From assembly GCA_048013815.1 (NCBI GenBank), contig CM106585.1, positions 23,684,001 through 23,748,000 on the forward strand: a DNA stretch of 64,000 nt, in the 5' to 3' direction. Of the stretch, positions 46,446 through 60,270 are shown in pieces. The position numbers and the translations under genes are program-made. Position 1 is the first letter of the stretch. Each line of letters begins with the position of its first letter. Under the pieces are notes generated by a model. It saw only the letters and a list, made by a program, of their open reading frames with translations. It was not told the origin of the DNA and ran no database searches. Source of the DNA: Setoptus koraiensis. Taxonomy: Eukaryota > Arthropoda.

Positions 46446-48453
46446 CAAATATTACGTTTTGTGTATAATCATATTTACTAGTCCCTCATGTCTTGTTAGA
46501 CTACACCGATTTATCTTGCTGATAAATCGTGCCAGAGAGGCTCTGCGAAAGCATAGGCTGGCAACTGTCTGAAGGCTCGATTAAGATGCAAGTAATTGAT
46601 AGCGGATTAATTAGATAAAGTGCAAGCCAGATTAGTGAGTTAAGCGCACCAAATTGGAGCTCCCAACAACACGACCAATAGTGTGAGACGAGCGAATATA
46701 AAGCAGTCAAAGTAAATACCCTGATGATGATAATAGTAATAATAACGATAATTATAATTATAATGACAATTAAAGCAACTTAAACAAAGTTATGCACTTG
46801 TTAATTAACAATCTGTCTAGCAATATTTGCGACTTGTTAGTGTGTTGCGTCGGTCGTTGCGTCGGTCGTTGCTGCTAAGTGGCGACCATGGTGGCAGTGC
46901 CGACGGTAGTAATAAAAGTCTCTCTCTCTCTCTCGCTCATTTCGAACCAAAATGATAATATGAATGGATTGAGATCATGCGAAATCATCAAACAACCACT
47001 TTCTCATTGTGCCATTGAGTTGAAGCAAACTCGGCAACAGCAACAACAAAACGACGACCAAAGCGACAGATGAAAAATGAATAAACAGAATAAATTTTGA
47101 TTGAATTTCTTTCGTCGACTCTCTCATCATTTATATCAAGAACGTCATGCAAATTAGTTGTTGCCCGTCCACAAATGGCTCTAATCGCTTATCTCAAATT
47201 GCTCGTCGTCGTCGCTTATTTACCTTGCCTGGCCCGCTAGTTGGCAAGCTAGTTGTTGAAATGATTTTTGGGTTTCTTCGTCGCCCATTGGTGGTCGCTC
47301 GGCCCTGACTATTATTGGTGTAACCTTTTTGTTTCTGTTGTGAATGACACTCACACACAATTAATTCATTTCATCACCACACTCGCTAGCTGGGCACAAC
47401 GACATTGGCAAATATTTATCTATCTTCGGCCCTGTGTTACCAATACATATTACTCGCTATTATTATTGCCATTGAGTATGTAGAGATGATCATTATTGCT
47501 AAAATAAATAATGATTTTATCTCTCTCTCTCCTGGCCAGTGATTTACATTTAATATCCATCGATTTGATATTATCAAGTTGATAAATACTGTTTGCGCTG
47601 TGTCAGCGCTCAAGTGACTGACATGATTTCGTTGGATGTGAATTTGCATGGTTACGCTCCAATTTCTCTCAACTTTCTCTTTACTTTCTATCCACTTTCT
47701 CTCTATTTGTTCGTTAATGTTCATGTATAAATAACAAATAAATGTGCGACCTCGGCAATAAGCGGGCAACTTTATTTGCTCGTATTAGATTATTATTTAT
47801 TATTATTATTATCAAAGTCATTATTGTTGCGAACAATTAGTTGATTAAGCGAGCTAGCGAGCGAGTAATTTCACTATTGGCCACAGTATGAGCCTCATTG
47901 TTGTCGAGCTCGGCCATGCCATTTACACACACAATTGTCAGTTTTAAGTCGCTATGTCGCCGTGTCGTCGTCGTCGTCGTCGTAAAGTATAACGCACGCT
48001 CACAATACACGGCTTACAGGATAAGTTGGTTGATAAAATAAATGGGGTCATTTTTGGCACACATTTTCAGCGTGTAACCCGTTAATAAACGAGATGGCAC
48101 GCATACGCACAAAAGAAGCAAACAAGAGGCACCTAGTTGCCTTGTACAATGTAGGCACGTAAATTGTACAATGTAGATGCAAATGCGATCGCAATTGTTG
48201 TTGTGTGCGCAAGGGTCAGTGGGATATTTGTCGTTGTCATGACAACTAAATAATAATATCAAAAAAGATTTGCAAATAGATAATAATCAGCTCGAGCAGC
48301 TAACATCAATAGAGACCATGAAGAAACAATTAGACGCCAGACAAGACAAGACAGACGGGACAGGACAGCCGGAGACAATGAATTCATTGTGTTCGGATAG
48401 CGGATAGCGGATTCGATCAAACAACTGATCCAATGTGTTTGTGACTGATAACC

Positions 48454-48487
<34 letters not shown>

Positions 48488-49728
48488 ACGACAACAACAA
48501 CAACGACAACAACGACAACGACAACAACAACAACAACAACGACAACAACAGGTGAACAAGCGTCATGTGTTAGTGAATATTGAGTGCAAATCAGATTAAA
48601 TTAGCGTGCAATGTGCGCTCTGTGGTAAGCTTGTGTGACTCGGTGAGAAAACAATCAACCAGTGATTAATGGATAATCATTTTCAATAATATACGCACAA
48701 GTGAGCAGCATTTTGTGCGCTTCCAATACACTGAATAATACACAAACTGTTACCTGTTGCGGTCGTGGTGGTTGCTGTCGCTGTTGTTTGTTGATCAATG
48801 TTCATTCGCGAATCAGTGAAATCCGCATTATAATTGTATATATGTATGTATGTATGTATATGTAAATGATTATGACTCACAATCTAGATGCAAACTGCTA
48901 AACTCACAAATCGCATTAGCATTGCATGCATAAGTAGTAGATAATGATAATATCTTTTCTTTGCCAGGCCACCATTATTTCCAATTGATACACACAAGTG
49001 ACCATTGGTTTAACTTTTGTTGCCATTGTTAGGCTGATATTGACCATGAAGCAGCCACACTTGTCAAGTGCTTTGTTGTTTGTAAGACACTATGCGCGTG
49101 TCATTCACATCATTGGATCATCATTAGCTCAAAAATCATTCACAACTTGTTAGATTACATCTTTCAATAATCATATTCAATGTTGTTGGTTTAATGGCCT
49201 TGAAATAACTTCAATCTGACAATCTCTTGTGAGTTTGTGTCTGGCCTGTTGAGGAGCCATGTCAGTTCATGAGATTTTGTTGCTCAGATTGATTCATTTG
49301 TGCGCCTCACAATTTGTGAGTCACAAATAATCAATTTGAGCCTCTTGCCATCATTCATCATTTGATTTGCAAATGTCCGATGTCGATTGCCGATTTGACC
49401 AGACAGTTATAACTGACAAATGTCACGTGCATTATTCACAAGACAATACATGCTAATGACAATACAGATGAATACAGTCATTAGCAAGGGCGATTTTGTC
49501 GGCTTAGTCAACTCGATCAAGATGATAATTGGATTTACCATTGGTATTATCAAGTTCAGGTTAAGCTGTTCATTATTACGATAACTTTAACTTTGCATGC
49601 CCTCTGCAAATATTGCACTAGATTTCTGATGGAAAATTGTCGTCAATGACTGTTGTAAGAATACGCGTTACTGTTGAAGTACTAGAGTGGTAAGGGCAAC
49701 AAGTGATGCTCTAGCTACTGACATTTGC

Positions 49729-49777
49729 GAGTCTCTCATGCAGCCCGTATGATACAGGTGACCAACATGAGAGACTC
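49729..49777. repeat. Perfect 12-bp inverted repeat with 25-base loop
   Basis: GAGTCTCTCATG at 49729-49740 and CATGAGAGACTC at 49766-49777. Confidence 0.8.
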
Positions 49778-50170
49778 TCACTTGTCAGTGGTCAGCTGTC
49801 AGTTGTCAGTTGTCAGTTGTCAATTTTCAGCTAGACAAGTGCACAGTACGTGTGTGTCTATTGTTGACTCATGTAGTTGTGTAATGTAATGTCAATTGTA
49901 ATGTAGTTGCATTACGAAACTGTATCTGTACTGTCTCGTGTATCACGTGCGTTATGTGTTGTCATCAAAGAGTGTGCTATGTTGCCTGCGACAAATGGAA
50001 ACAAGTGGACAAGTCAATTTGACGCATGCAGATTGTAGATTGAATAATAGGCGCTCGACTTTTTTTCTTGGTCAAACGTCAGTTTGATTAGCGATTAATT
50101 GATGTAATCACTTTATCGCATGTTGTTAGACACAATTGTCTGGACAATTGACAACGTTATTACGCTACAC

Positions 50171-50226
50171 TCTAGTGACTAGACTCTAGTGACTAGACTC
50201 AGGTGACTAGACTCAGGTGACTAGAG
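50171..50226. repeat. Minisatellite, 15-bp unit, about 3.5 copies
   Basis: Unit TCTAGTGACTAGACT, in which later copies read CAGGTGACTAGACT. Confidence 0.85.
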
Positions 50227-53200
50227 TAGTAGTAGTGACGAACAATAGTGGCACGTAAGGTGTTACGTGTATTCTGTGTTGGTGTCCAGTGTTATCGGAC
50301 AACAACAACAACAACAACAACAACAACATGAATTGTATTGTTGTTGTGTGTGGTGATAATGATTACCATGTCAACATGTTGTCAACAGACAACAATTAGA
50401 CAACTCAAGTGCTCCCATTTGCTATGTATTTAACTAACAGTTGCGCGAGTGTCTAGACAGTGTCTACTCGACAAGACTAGACAATCAACAGGCCAAACAG
50501 AATAGACGCACACGATGCACGATCAAATAGAGACAACAGGTGAGACAACAACAACAACAACAACAACAGGTTAACAAGTGAACAAGCGAACAGGTGAAAC
50601 AGTCAGGCAGACAGTCGGACAGGTAGAGAGAGAACGGGTAAACAGAAACATAACAGGTAAATAGGTAAACAAGTGAGTGTGTTTGTGTGTCATTGATGAT
50701 TGCGCAATTTGATCATTCATCAATGTTCATTCATCATACTCGATAATGGTCATAATACAACCAATAATGGCTTGTGTGATACCACTCAAATTGAGTCACT
50801 CAATTGTAGCGACCGGCATGAAAGTGTCCAGACAGACAACGTGACCACACGAGCAAGACCATTGGTCAGTGAGTGAAATCATTGCTTCTACCCGCATCGA
50901 AAATTCACTTGTTTACATCTTTTTGTTACTTTGTTTGTTCGTTCGTTCGCTCGCTCGCTCGCTTGCTTTGTCGGTCGTGATTTCTTGTAAGGAATGGCCA
51001 TTCTTTTTAAGCGATCTCATGCGATCTCGTGCGATTGATTTGGATACATGCTGGCAAGCGCATAATCCAAATCAATGATGACTAATTCAATTAGCTCACA
51101 ATTGTCAGTTGGAAGCGCTACCATGCTAATGTCATCATATTTGATTATGACACTGCTACTTGATTACATAACTGGACCTACTGACATAATCGTACCACCT
51201 GAGCTGGCGTGCATACCAAGTGTGTTGCACTTGGTTGTCTCACTTGCTCATGGCACGACCGGCACAACAGGCAACGACGTCAACGGACGATGATTATTTC
51301 TAAACTTCTTAAACATTGTTTATACTCTAGTATGTTTGTACTGTGCCATGTTTATACTCTAGTTTGTTTATGCGCAATACTGGTGCAAATAATAAAAGAT
51401 CAACTCTGATTCGGCTAAACAGAGATCTGATCTGATATTGTTAGCAGGCAAAGTGAACTGCTAATAATAGGACCATTCAAATACTACCAAGAGCCTTATG
51501 TAACCATTGGCTGGTTGCTATCAAATTGTGCCTTTGTTTGTTTGTAAGGGTATTTATGTGCAATTTGATGGCATTAGTGATGATGATTTTGCGCTTCTAA
51601 TTTCCTTATTTAGTCCATTATAAACATAACATAAAAAATAATGAAAGGTCTAAATAGAGAGCGAGTGTATGTGTAAGACGAGACACAAGACAGCCTAAAC
51701 TGAGCCAGACCGAAGCATAAAGATTCGTGTAGATGCGCCAGTGAGGGGAAATAACAAGAATGGAAGCCAGGCAACGATGAAAGGTTTAATTGAAACTATT
51801 AAATTGATTCTTTTGATATCGATCCCTGTGAGCTGAACATTTTTTGTTTGTTTGTGAGCTAACTGGAGCTGTGGAGCAAAGCAACACACAACCGGCTAAT
51901 GCAAATGAGCTACATGCAAGCGATTGGCATATAAATTATTGAATGTTGGTTTAGTCTGGCCATTATCATTAGTTGCGCAATAAAACAGGTGATTGGTTGC
52001 TCTGTTTTGGCGTTTTTGCTGAACGTTTTGCGAATTAAGAAGGAAAAAGTGAATTGGATTGGATGGCCAATCAACGGGCCGTTTGTCGTGAATCGTTTTC
52101 ACTAAAACTGTTTGATTCACTTTCTATTTGATTCACTTTGTTTCGTTTTTATGCTCTCTCTCTCTCTCTGCCGTTTGCTTATGTTTGTTTGTTGTTTGCA
52201 GCAGCATCATTTGATCTCGTGTTCGTGCCAATACATGATGCAACATTAATTGTACTGATGCACACACTAAATGGTTGTCGCTGGTTGTTGCCGGTTGTTG
52301 GCAGCATTGGTTGTTTGCATGCGGCGGCCATTCAATTTGTGTGCGATTACTTGACCAATGCACGAACGCATCATCAGCGAGCCATTTGTTTGTGTGTGTG
52401 CAACAGGTTGATTTGATTTATTTTGATTTGTTGCTGTTATCAAGAGAGACTTTCATTATGTAATCAGCCTGCTGATGGCGTCGTTTAGCTGATGACGGTG
52501 CACTACTCTGCAATACCGAGTCTGTGTATGTGAGTGTGTTGATAGCGAGCCGGGCTCACTTTCTCTTATTCTCATGCTCATTCTGGCCGCTCTTGCCAAG
52601 CTCATTCTGGCCGCAAAGGGCTGCCACGGCATTACGCAACTATTAATAGTGGCCATGCAACTCGTTGTATGATCCTATGATATCATACATGTGAGAGAAG
52701 CGAGTAATAACATGTTGTATAATGGTCGCTCTCTCTAATATTCTGGTGGTAGAGCGTCTATAAAAGAGAGACGAGCAACAACAAATAAGCGCTGAGATAC
52801 AATGCAAATAGACAGCAATTGGGCAGATGATACGCCGGGCCATCATTGTTGATCACCGTCATATTTTTAATTTATGTTGCCTGCTCATCGCAGTTATTAA
52901 ACAGCAAATGACGTTCGTGTCGTTATAATTACATTGTACCACAGCCACAGTGTTGCCCAACAGCAACAACCTGTTCCCGACTAGCATTTGATTCAAATGA
53001 GCGAGTGTGTGTGTGTGACCGGCACATCCATTGAGTGGCATCCGTTAGCGAGCGGCCAGTTACGCAAATTTGCTTCGCAGCCACATCGATCTCGCTCCAA
53101 TAAACCCGATAAACTGATACGGACCACACACAAACAACACCCGCCATTGCGCAACTCTCACCTGGTCACTCACCTGGTTAGTCACCTGGTCGCCTGGTCG

Positions 53201-54245
53201 CCTGGTCGCCCGGTCGCTGTTGTCGCTGGCACTGCCATCATTTAAATATTCATTCAGATATTCATTCAAACACCCGTTCAAATGTCCGACAAATATTCGC
53301 TCAGATAGTCGCTCATAACATTACGTAACAACTATTTGCCGCTAATAATCAATTATTACAATTCAATGTAAATAATAATATTGCTCGCCGACATCTCACA
53401 AGCATCTTATCATCACTCGTGGTCAGAACAAACAAGCCCGAGGCACTCGCTCACTCATTCATGGGGCTCATTTTGTGAATGGTAACGGTTGCTGTTAAAT
53501 AGCCAAAGACAGCTGAGACGGCTAAGGTGACCCAAACAAGTCTGATAAATACGGTACAGCCCGCCAATTCAAGATTCGATACCAGAGGTTACAAGAAACG
53601 AGTTGCCATACCAACCGGCCAAGGCAGTGGCAATAAATGTCCCACATGGCAGATATTTATTTTATATGTTCACGGAAATATATTTGTTGGTCGTCGTGGT
53701 CGTGCTTGCCGTTGTTGCTGCCGTTGCTGTTGCTGTTGTTGTTGTCGTGCCTGCTCAACAATGTTAAACAATTTTCAACTGTTTTCAACTGATCGCCGAC
53801 AAACTCGCCACCAAACAGCATCAACAGTTGTCAGTGATCAATCAAAAACTAGCCAACAGGTGACATAAATTGATTTGGTCACCTGTTCACGTTTGATGGC
53901 CTGACACGATCGTAATAAATAAACTAATCACGTCCACTGTGTCATATCACTGTCTCTGTTGGCGTGTCGGTGTGCCGTTCGCTCTTTGTCCGCTTGTCTG
54001 TCTGTTTGTTTGTTTATTTGTTTGTTTGTCCAATTGTTTGTTTGCCGATCTCACTGGCTCGGCTCGGTTCAGTTCATTTAGGCTCACAAGAAGTCGGCAG
54101 TTGGGTTATGTAAGCGAGCGACACTCATTAATGAGCCAGCAATCACACGCTTCATTTGATCCGACTTTTATCCGATTTCTATTCTCTTTGCATTTCTCTT
54201 GGGCACTCTTTTGCATAGCCAACAACGCCGACAACATCCACACTA

Positions 54246-54508
54246 GCGACAACAGCAACAACAACAGCAGCGACAACTACAGCAGCGACAACAACAACAG
54301 CAGCAACAACAACAACGACAACAACAACAACGGCTGTAAAAGATGTTATAGATAAAGAATGAGGAAGCTTCTTCATGAGACACTTGCCAGAGGAACTGGC
54401 TTGCCGTTGTTGTTGTTGCCGCTGCTGCCGTTGTTGTCGTTGCTGCCGCTGTTGTTGTTGATGCTGTTGTTGTTGTTGCTGCTGCTGTTGTTGCTGCTGT
54501 TGTTGTTG
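54246..54508. repeat. Large inverted pair: CAA/CAG-rich arm and TTG/CTG-rich arm
   Basis: A CAA/CAG/CGA array at 54246-54332 faces a TTG/CTG/CCG array at 54402-54508, separated by about 70 bases of unique sequence. The arms are complementary by composition with scattered mismatches. Confidence 0.75.
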
Positions 54509-54914
54509 AAACGAACGGCACTTGTTGTGTGTGTGTGTGTCTCTTGTTCTAACTGATAATAAGTTTAATAGAAAGAGAAGATTGAAATTGGGCTAATTTG
54601 GCTTCTTCTCTCTTTTAGTGAGCGCATTGCATTTAATGATTCGTCGTTGTCGTCGGTGTCGAGTCGACTACTATCCACACGACCGGCAGCCCAGTGAAAG
54701 CAGCCAAAGATGATCGAAAGTGGGCAATGCAAATCTCACTGTTGATAGTAATTCTCTCCTTGGCTTTTCTCAAACTCTCTCAAATTCTCGACACAAGCAG
54801 ACAGCTATTATTCATCTCCTCTCCATCCATTCATTGACGGCTACCTGGCTAGCTGCTCGCCGGGCTGGTTAGCTAGTTGGTTAGCTTGCATGCTTGCTCA
54901 GTGGCCGGCATGCA

Positions 54915-54959
54915 TCGTCGTCGTCGTCGTCGTATAAGTGCGATTTGCCCATTCTGATT

Positions 54960-54992
<33 letters not shown>
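54915..54992. repeat. Inverted TCG and ACG triplet arrays
   Basis: A 19-bp TCG run at 54915-54933 is followed, after 26 bases, by a 33-bp perfect ACG run at 54960-54992, its exact reverse complement in register. Confidence 0.9.
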
Positions 54993-54993
<1 letters not shown>

Positions 54994-55531
54994 ATGATGA
55001 TGACTTATCTTGCGATGACTAAAAAAAGAAGACAACACAACGGCAACCAGTTCTTCGCCAGTTCTTTTTCTCTATTCATTCTGCTGTTAGTTGTTGTTTT
55101 TTCACCATGTTTGCTTGCTTATGTAACATGTACTGGTCTGTTGTGTTGCTCTAGCAGTTACTATAGTCCAACAAGGCGGGTAAGGCCAGTAGTGTTGTCG
55201 CTTTGGCTTGATCAATTCAATTTATTCCCACTTCCAGTGCAAGTGAAACGCCGACGACGACGACGCGAAATCAAATAAAAATAAAACTAAAAATCATACA
55301 ATCTAAATCAGAGTCATTGGGCAAAATTATCGGCAAAATTGTACTCAAATTCAATGCTATTCAATCGCCGGCAATAACTTGGATGAAGCGAGTCGCTGTT
55401 ACGCACAATTACAAGCATGCCAAGAGCGACATTTTTTGAATTTCCATCCCACTAACAATACGCGCCGAATATTTCCGTAATTGCGTCTCTTGTTCATTGT
55501 CTTTCTCTCGGTGTGTCTGTCGCTGTCGCCA

Positions 55532-55590
55532 GCAAGACTGTCGCTGGCAAGACCGTTGCTGGCGAGACTGTTGCTGGCAAGACTGCCGGA
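55532..55590. repeat. Minisatellite, 15-bp unit, 4 copies
   Basis: Units of the form GCAAGACTGTCGCTG with one or two substitutions each. Confidence 0.85.
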
Positions 55591-55988
55591 GACCCACACA
55601 GCGACAAGACACTCATGCTGTTTGTTGGTTTTGTTGTGTGAGTGTCTCTTATTTATTATTGTCACCAAGTCGGCGAGCTTGTTCATCATTTCGAGCACAC
55701 CAATTTTTTACCAGCGACAGCCGCTGCCGATGAATGTTGTGGTAAAAAATAGACAACAAACACACAAGATTGATTGGGCTTGCATTGACAATTGTGAGGC
55801 AAAGTGCTCAATATTGTCAAGTGAGACAAGCGAAGACAAACAATGAATTATCCATGCGCTATCATGTGAGGTGCTTGAGGTGGTGACTTAAAGTATGACT
55901 GACTGAGCATGTGACACCGCCAACAGGTGAGTAGTGCTGCACTCTGTTGCACTCTTACGTAAGTTGTAGCGCACACAGGCTGCAGCCA

Positions 55989-56093
55989 CCTCACAATGAT
56001 CACCTCACAATGATCACCTCACAATGATCACCTCAATGATAATGACCACCTGTATCACCAGTGTCGCCAGTGTCGCCAGTGTCGCCAGTGTCG
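55989..56093. repeat. Two adjacent minisatellites (14-bp and 9-bp units)
   Basis: Three exact copies plus a partial of CCTCACAATGATCA at 55989-56040, then four exact copies of CCAGTGTCG at 56058-56093. The units are unrelated but only 17 bases apart. Confidence 0.9.
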
Positions 56094-56848
56094 CCCGCAT
56101 GATACACACTGTATAAGCAGTATCAGCTGTGTTACCTGTATTAGACAGGTTGTACCTACAGGTACGGTAATATAGTGTGTTGCGATTGCGCAACACTTAT
56201 TAATACGCAAACAAGCGCGTCTGATGGCATGAGCAGCCATCATGAGCCGGCATCATCGTTGATGAGGGTGCTACCGCTCATGCTAACTGCGCCACAGCTT
56301 GTGATTTACTGGCTCAACTGACAACTGTCGCAACTCCGACTCGCCAGCTCATGCCGCCAAGCCACTAATAATGACAGTCACTAACTCGCTCGGTGGCTTC
56401 TTTTTTCTGCCACTCGACAAAGTTCACCTAACATGCAGCTCACATCAGCTGGTCGCATCTTCGCTGCCATCTGTAGCTGTGTAACTTGTGCGGCGACTTT
56501 TGTATTGGCTCATTTCATCGACTTGATGTCAGCCGTTATTGTCACAGCGTCGTGTCGATGTTGTCGGATTATTGTCGGTGTTGTCGACAATGTCGACAGG
56601 TCACTGTTGTTGCCGTCGTGTCTCCGTTGATGATGCAACACAAGCAACACAAGCAACGACAATGACGACACTGACACTCACTGGCTGTGCTCACGCTGCA
56701 TGCAGCGCTCAAACAACTGTCACCAGTCAAGTTTATGCGCTCTCTTTCTCTTTGTCAGCTACACTGTCTCTAAACACACACCGACTGACAGTGGCACAGG
56801 TGACCCATTGCTAATCAACATCGGCTCCTAATTAGCCCTGGCTACCCC

Positions 56849-56908
56849 CGTTTGATTAGCCGTTTGATTAGCCGTTCGATTAGCCGTTCGATTAGCCGTT
56901 CGATTAGC
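56849..56908. repeat. Minisatellite, 12-bp unit, 5 copies
   Basis: CGTTTGATTAGC twice, then CGTTCGATTAGC three times. The single substitution splits the array into two blocks, as expected for stepwise expansion. Confidence 0.9.
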
Positions 56909-57630
56909 CGTGTGTTTAGTTGGCCACTCTCTTGTGATCGCTCTTGTTTTGCTTTTATTCGCTATCGCTGCAGCTTTTTGCTACCTGAGCAGCCGCTCAG
57001 CTCACTCTGGCAAACGGAACATTTTCCAATTGACTTTTTGTCTATGTGTCTGCGAATCATTATTTGTGCGTGAATAGCAAGCGAGCGACTTGACAGCGTT
57101 CGCTTCATTGCGTCGACATTATCCGTTTGAGAATGCGCCGAGAATGCAGGCCGCCTTGCATTGCTTATGCAACCACGACAACACTGACACTTGCCTGTCT
57201 GTTGCCGCAGTCGGTGTTGTCGTCGGTGTTGTTGTCGCCGTCGATTGAGTGCAAGTTTTGAACGAAAACAAGTGAAAGTGATCGCACTTGTTGCACTGCC
57301 GGCGATCAGTGCGCATTGTGGCCAAACTGTCAGACTATCGGCAGCCGGTTGGGTGACATAACACAGCAACAATAGCAGCAGCAAGCGACGGTTGTTGTTG
57401 TTGTTTTACATGCCGGTATGATGTGTAATAATGCCGATATGATTTGAGTTGTTCCTGTTTGTTGAAATACTCACACCGCTGCTAACTGCCGCTAATAGAG
57501 CTACAATGAGCAGACACACTTTGCTGCAGTTACATTGATGCCAATTGGCGCCACTTGTTGTTTTGTTGCCAACAGTCGCCACTACCTGTGAATAGCTGTG
57601 AATATGCGCGCCGACCGAATATCGATCATT

Positions 57631-57726
57631 GGCTCGGTGGCTCGACGGCTCGATGGCTCGACGGCTCGACGGCTCGATGGCTCGATGGCTCGACGGCTCG
57701 ATGGCTCGACGGCTCGATGGCTCGAT
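57631..57726. repeat. Minisatellite, 8-bp unit, 12 copies
   Basis: Unit GGCTCGAY, alternating irregularly between C and T at the last base. The first copy is GGCTCGGT. It ends directly in GGCTCGATAGAGCG. Confidence 0.9.
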
Positions 57727-57868
57727 AGAGCGTTAAATCGGTTGATCGTTTGATCGTCTGACCGGCCGATGGTTGCCTCATCGCAGTGGCCCGCAATGGA
57801 CGAATGCGTTGTTGTCGGTGTTGCCATTTTTGTTGTCATGTATCACTGTCAAACTGTGCCTGTGCCAG

Positions 57869-57923
57869 ACCAACAAGTGACCAACAAGTGACCAACGAGT
57901 GACCAACGAGTGACCAACAAATG
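57869..57923. repeat. Minisatellite, 11-bp unit, 5 copies
   Basis: ACCAACAAGTG twice, ACCAACGAGTG twice, then ACCAACAAATG. Confidence 0.9.
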
Positions 57924-58781
57924 TAAGTGTTGGCAAGACACTTACACTTGTTAGTCGCTGGCAGTTAGTGTGTGTGCGTGTGTGTTGGCCAGTTGACCAC
58001 ATCACAGCCTTGTTACGTAACTTGGACACAGGGTAAGTTATCGATTGTGAGATTGTGAGTGTGCGAAAGCTGTGAGAGCAACGGCAACCGTTAACGGTTC
58101 ATGTCCGGCAACAGCGTACGCACTGCAAAAACAATGTCCTTTTGTTGGACAGGCAACATTGGCTGTGCGTGTGTTGCCTGTTCTTGATATAGTTTGTTCA
58201 CAAGTTTGATTGCGACGCCAATACATTCGAGCTGCAATTGCAGGCCCTCTGTTGCCCGTTTATGTAAATGTCTAATCATCAATGTGTGATGATAGCTACA
58301 AGTTACGTCTAGTTACGTCATTGTCTTACCGTCCATGGTACATCCAGCAAGGTCCAATGTTAACTGTGTGTGTTACACTTGACAGTAGTGTGAGCACAGC
58401 AAACAAGACATAATACGCGGGACATGATGAGAGTCACTTGTAGAGAGTCTAACAAGAGCAACAACAACAGCAACAACAACAGCAACAGCAACAACTTGAA
58501 ATATAACAGATACGAGCGATTAAGATGAAAAACAAACAACGACATCCTTTCATCACAATTGACCGGCCAGCCAACTGACAACAAGTGTATGTGTTGTGCT
58601 CTCGTTCTCACTCTCACTCTCACCAACGATCAGCTGCTTGTCAAACTAACAAACTCAAGGTATGTGTGTGTCGACAATACAGGTAGTGGCAGTGATTTGA
58701 TACATCAATGATATACTAACAACATTGCGTAATCATATTTGTGTGCTGTAACACATGTGAGAGAGTTGTCAATAGTAATAA

Positions 58782-58831
<50 letters not shown>

Positions 58832-58839
58832 TTGTTGTT
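58782..58839. repeat. GCTGTT hexamer array
   Basis: Eight to nine hexamer units followed by TTG triplets. Confidence 0.85.
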
Positions 58840-59713
58840 AGTGGTAGTGCTGTCATTACTGGTAGCGCCCTCATTATATGAGATATTGCAAGCATGAGAC
58901 AATCAACAGGTAGATTAGTTGTTTGCTTCAATTGTGAATTGTGCACTGTGATGCAACTGTGATATAACTGTTAACAGGCACTGGCTAACGTGAACATTGA
59001 AAAGCGTATCGGACAAACAAACGCTCAATGCCCAACACACAAAGCCAACAAGAGTAATCTAGATAGACACTAATCTCTTTTGCTCATCGGCAATTTCTCG
59101 AGCCGGCTATTTCCACTGCCACTGCCACTGCCATCGCCATCGCCAGAACCATTGGCACCATCGGCGCCAACACTAAAATTCTGCCCGAATTGGTTGCGAA
59201 ATTCTTCAAATAAAAGCCAGACCCAGATAGAGGTGCACAGATAGTTGGCGTACCTTTGTTTTTGTCGCAACACATTGTCCTTTATCGCACAACTTCATCA
59301 ATCGGAAGTGCTGGCTAACTCGAGCCAACCTGTCGTCCATAAGATACCCCATATTGGCACTGTTGCCAGTGTTGGGTATATCATTGAACACACGTCAGTT
59401 TACAAGTGAAAATCAAGTACTTGTTGTGTAACAATAACTGTGTGTCTAACAATATTTTACGCCGAACAACATCTACATTTGGCAACTAGGCACGGCACAC
59501 ACACACCGATATTTCTACAAACTTACTAAAACAAACACAAGAGATACAAATAGTTGATTAGCGACTTAAACACTCGTTGTTGTTGTTGTTGTTGGTGTTG
59601 GTGTTGTTGTTGTTCATCTTTCCTGCAACGATGAGCGTTTCCGGCGAAACTAGAAACGAGCTTCAACAAGTCGAGCTTGTTTTGCTCGCGAAGGTTTCTT
59701 TTGTTTCGCCCAG

Positions 59714-59715
<2 letters not shown>

Positions 59716-59748
<33 letters not shown>
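59716..59748. repeat. CA dinucleotide array
   Basis: About 16 perfect CA units. Confidence 0.9.
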
Positions 59749-59749
<1 letters not shown>

Positions 59750-60220
59750 CCGCCCGCTTACTGGCACCAACAATCACAATATACATGCAATACGCAAGCA
59801 CCACCACCACAACAACAACACAGGTAAATAACACAGGTAAATAACACAGGTACATAACTCAGGTAAATGTGTGACCATGTGATCATCGAGACGATGGCGG
59901 CGATCTGGGCGTGCAACTTCGCAGCAACACTTATCATCGTCATTATTTTATCCTTCAACAAGCCTCTTCTCAGTGCCATCAACAAATGTTTGCCACAACG
60001 GTATCGCACCACAGCAAATGTGTTAAATATTGCACTGATTGATGATTGGAGTCAATTCAAAAGTCGGATATGCCACACAAGCGGCAGCAATTGTCGTCTG
60101 ACTTGTTTCGCCAAACAGTTGAGCTGGCGTTGATTAATTACAATTTCAACCATTTCAGCTCATCCGGCTCCCGCATTCTGACTTGATTAGAATCTTCAAT
60201 TGGCACCCATCTTGTCAATC

Positions 60221-60270
60221 TCATTTCGGCTCATTTCGGCTCATCTTGGCTCATCTCGGCTCATTTTGGC
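60221..60270. repeat. Minisatellite, 10-bp unit, 5 copies
   Basis: Unit TCATTTCGGC with variants TCATCTTGGC, TCATCTCGGC and TCATTTTGGC. Confidence 0.9.

Noticed and set aside
45970-46500. Tandem 15-bp array considered as a CRISPR-like or telomere-like repeat
   Set aside because: Exact head-to-tail copies without spacers and a non-telomeric unit. It is an ordinary minisatellite.
48683-48880. Minus-strand ORF ending at a phase-1 GTAAC site, possible deacetylase 5' exon
   Set aside because: No signal peptide, a weak donor, and Thr/Ala content that comes from a triplet repeat.
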